Shown here piece by piece: positions 4,915-5,690 of a DNA stretch of 5,690 nucleotides. The translations under genes were made by a program, and so were the position numbers. This stretch comes from Thermoplasmata archaeon (GTDB lineage Archaea > Thermoplasmatota > Thermoplasmata > RBG-16-68-12), in contig JAJYKG010000147.1 in NCBI GenBank assembly GCA_021788795.1, forward strand, positions 1 to 5,690. Reading direction: 5' to 3'. A model generated the notes under the pieces. That model saw only the letters and a list, made by a program, of their open reading frames with translations. It did no database searches and had not been told where the DNA came from. The first letter of the stretch is position 1, and every line of letters starts with the position of its first letter.

Positions 4915-5690
4915 ATGGGCTACGTGCGCGGATTGGTCTGCAAGGAATGCGGCGCAGAATATCCGCCCGCGCGACTCACCGTCTGCGACGCGTGCTTCGG
5001 CCCGCTCGAGGTACGCTACGACCTCGATGCGGTCCGGGAGGTCTTCACGCGCGAGGCGCTCGCCCGCCGCGGCAAGGACCTCTGGCGGTACCGCGAGCTG
5101 CTGCCCGTCTTCGACGACGCGGCCCGCGTGGACCTGCAGCCGGGGTACACGCCGCTGCGGCGCGCGGAGAACCTCGCGAAGGCCGTCGGCCTCGGGGAGG
5201 CCTGGGTGAAGGACGACACGGTCAACCCGACGTACTCGTTCAAGGACCGGCCCGTGGCCGTCGCGATCGCGAAGGCGCGCGAGTGGGGCCTGCCCGCGGT
5301 CGGCTGCGCGTCGACGGGCAATCTGGCCGCGGCCACCGCGGCGGCCGCGGCGAAGGCCCACCTCCCCTGCTACGTCTTCGTCTCCGCGCATCTGGAGCCC
5401 ACGAAACTCCTCTTGCCGCGACTCTACGGCGCCACGGTCGTCCCCGTGGACGGCACCTACGACGACGCGAACCGGGTCGCCCTCATCGCCGCGGACCGAC
5501 GCGGCTGGGGTTTCGTGAACATCAACCTCCGGCCGTACTACGCGGAGGGCTCGAAGACCCTGCTGTTCGAGATGTGGGAGCAGCTCGGCTTCACGCTGCC
5601 CGACGCGATCGTCGTCCCCATGGGCTCCGGACTCCTGCTCACCTCGATCGACAAGGCGATCCGCGAGCTGCGCGAGCTGGGCTTGGTCGA
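4915..5690 (+). CDS. thrC: Threonine synthase, PLP-dependent, with N-terminal zinc ribbon (3' end beyond window)
   Basis: Runs open for 258 codons to the right edge, so roughly the last third of the protein is missing. Threonine synthase converts O-phosphohomoserine and water to threonine and phosphate, the last step of threonine biosynthesis, in the cytosol. Seen: a zinc ribbon with Cys9, Cys12, Cys24 and Cys27 (CKEC, CDAC), typical of archaeal and some bacterial enzymes; PGYTPLRRAENL (76-87); the PLP-binding lysine Lys110 in NPTYSFKDRP (104-113); the phosphate-holding loop CASTGNLA (131-138); GTYDDANR (180-187); NINLRPYYAEGSKT (202-215); and the glycine-containing MGSG (236-239). These boxes match the long-form family in order and spacing. 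The ATG at 4915 was chosen because GAAGGA (4900-4905) lies 9 bases upstream and the zinc ribbon follows directly; an ATG at 4905 is in another frame. No other threonine-pathway gene is in the window. Confidence 0.96.
   Translation, partial: MGYVRGLVCKECGAEYPPARLTVCDACFGPLEVRYDLDAVREVFTREALARRGKDLWRYRELLPVFDDAARVDLQPGYTPLRRAENLAKAVGLGEAWVKDDTVNPTYSFKDRPVAVAIAKAREWGLPAVGCASTGNLAAATAAAAAKAHLPCYVFVSAHLEPTKLLLPRLYGATVVPVDGTYDDANRVALIAADRRGWGFVNINLRPYYAEGSKTLLFEMWEQLGFTLPDAIVVPMGSGLLLTSIDKAIRELRELGLV

Noticed and set aside
1..5690. CRISPR array, transposon ends, direct repeats, prophage or defence island
   Set aside because: No regularly spaced repeats, terminal inverted repeats, transposase, integrase or nuclease-like genes were seen. 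The genes present are ordinary chromosomal types.

Overview
The window looks archaeal. It is very GC-rich (roughly two thirds G+C by eye). Upstream of most genes there is a purine-rich, BRE-like element followed by a short A/T box (TTTAAA, CTTATT, CTTATG, CTTATC) about 30-45 bases before the start, in place of bacterial -35/-10 pairs. The tRNA-Ile(GAU) gene carries no encoded CCA. The protein repertoire (double zinc ribbon with coiled coil, a threonine synthase with an NPTYSFKDRP active site and an N-terminal zinc ribbon, a sequon-rich surface protein) also fits an archaeon. A high-GC member of Thermoplasmatota is my best guess, but that is inference and the window contains no phylogenetic marker that settles it.

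Layout. The left third is on the minus strand. Reading in the direction of transcription from about 2180 down to 1, there is a multi-pass membrane protein gene that appears broken by two single-base frameshifts (2112-1239), a small nitroreductase-family protein (1144-626) with its own promoter, and, 40 bases further on, a double-zinc-ribbon/coiled-coil protein (585 to the left edge, incomplete). A TTTAAA palindrome near 2180 lies between the membrane gene and a plus-strand tRNA-Ile gene (2211-2285) and could drive both.

The right two thirds is on the plus strand: a PEBP/YbhB-like protein (2374-2838), a 12-helix major facilitator superfamily transporter (2902-4140), a single-pass surface protein with six N-glycosylation sequons and an EF-hand-like calcium loop (4190-4777) followed by a hairpin terminator, and threonine synthase (4915 to the right edge, incomplete). 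Most genes have their own promoter-like element, so this reads as a row of mostly independent transcription units and not as one operon. Only nitroreductase plus zinc-ribbon protein look co-transcribed.

I see no shared pathway linking these genes and no mobile element, CRISPR array, or defence or biosynthetic cluster. The points most worth checking are the twice-frameshifted membrane gene, the altered FMN-phosphate motif in the nitroreductase, the sequon-dense calcium-loop protein, the C at position 55 of the tRNA, and the back-to-back promoter.
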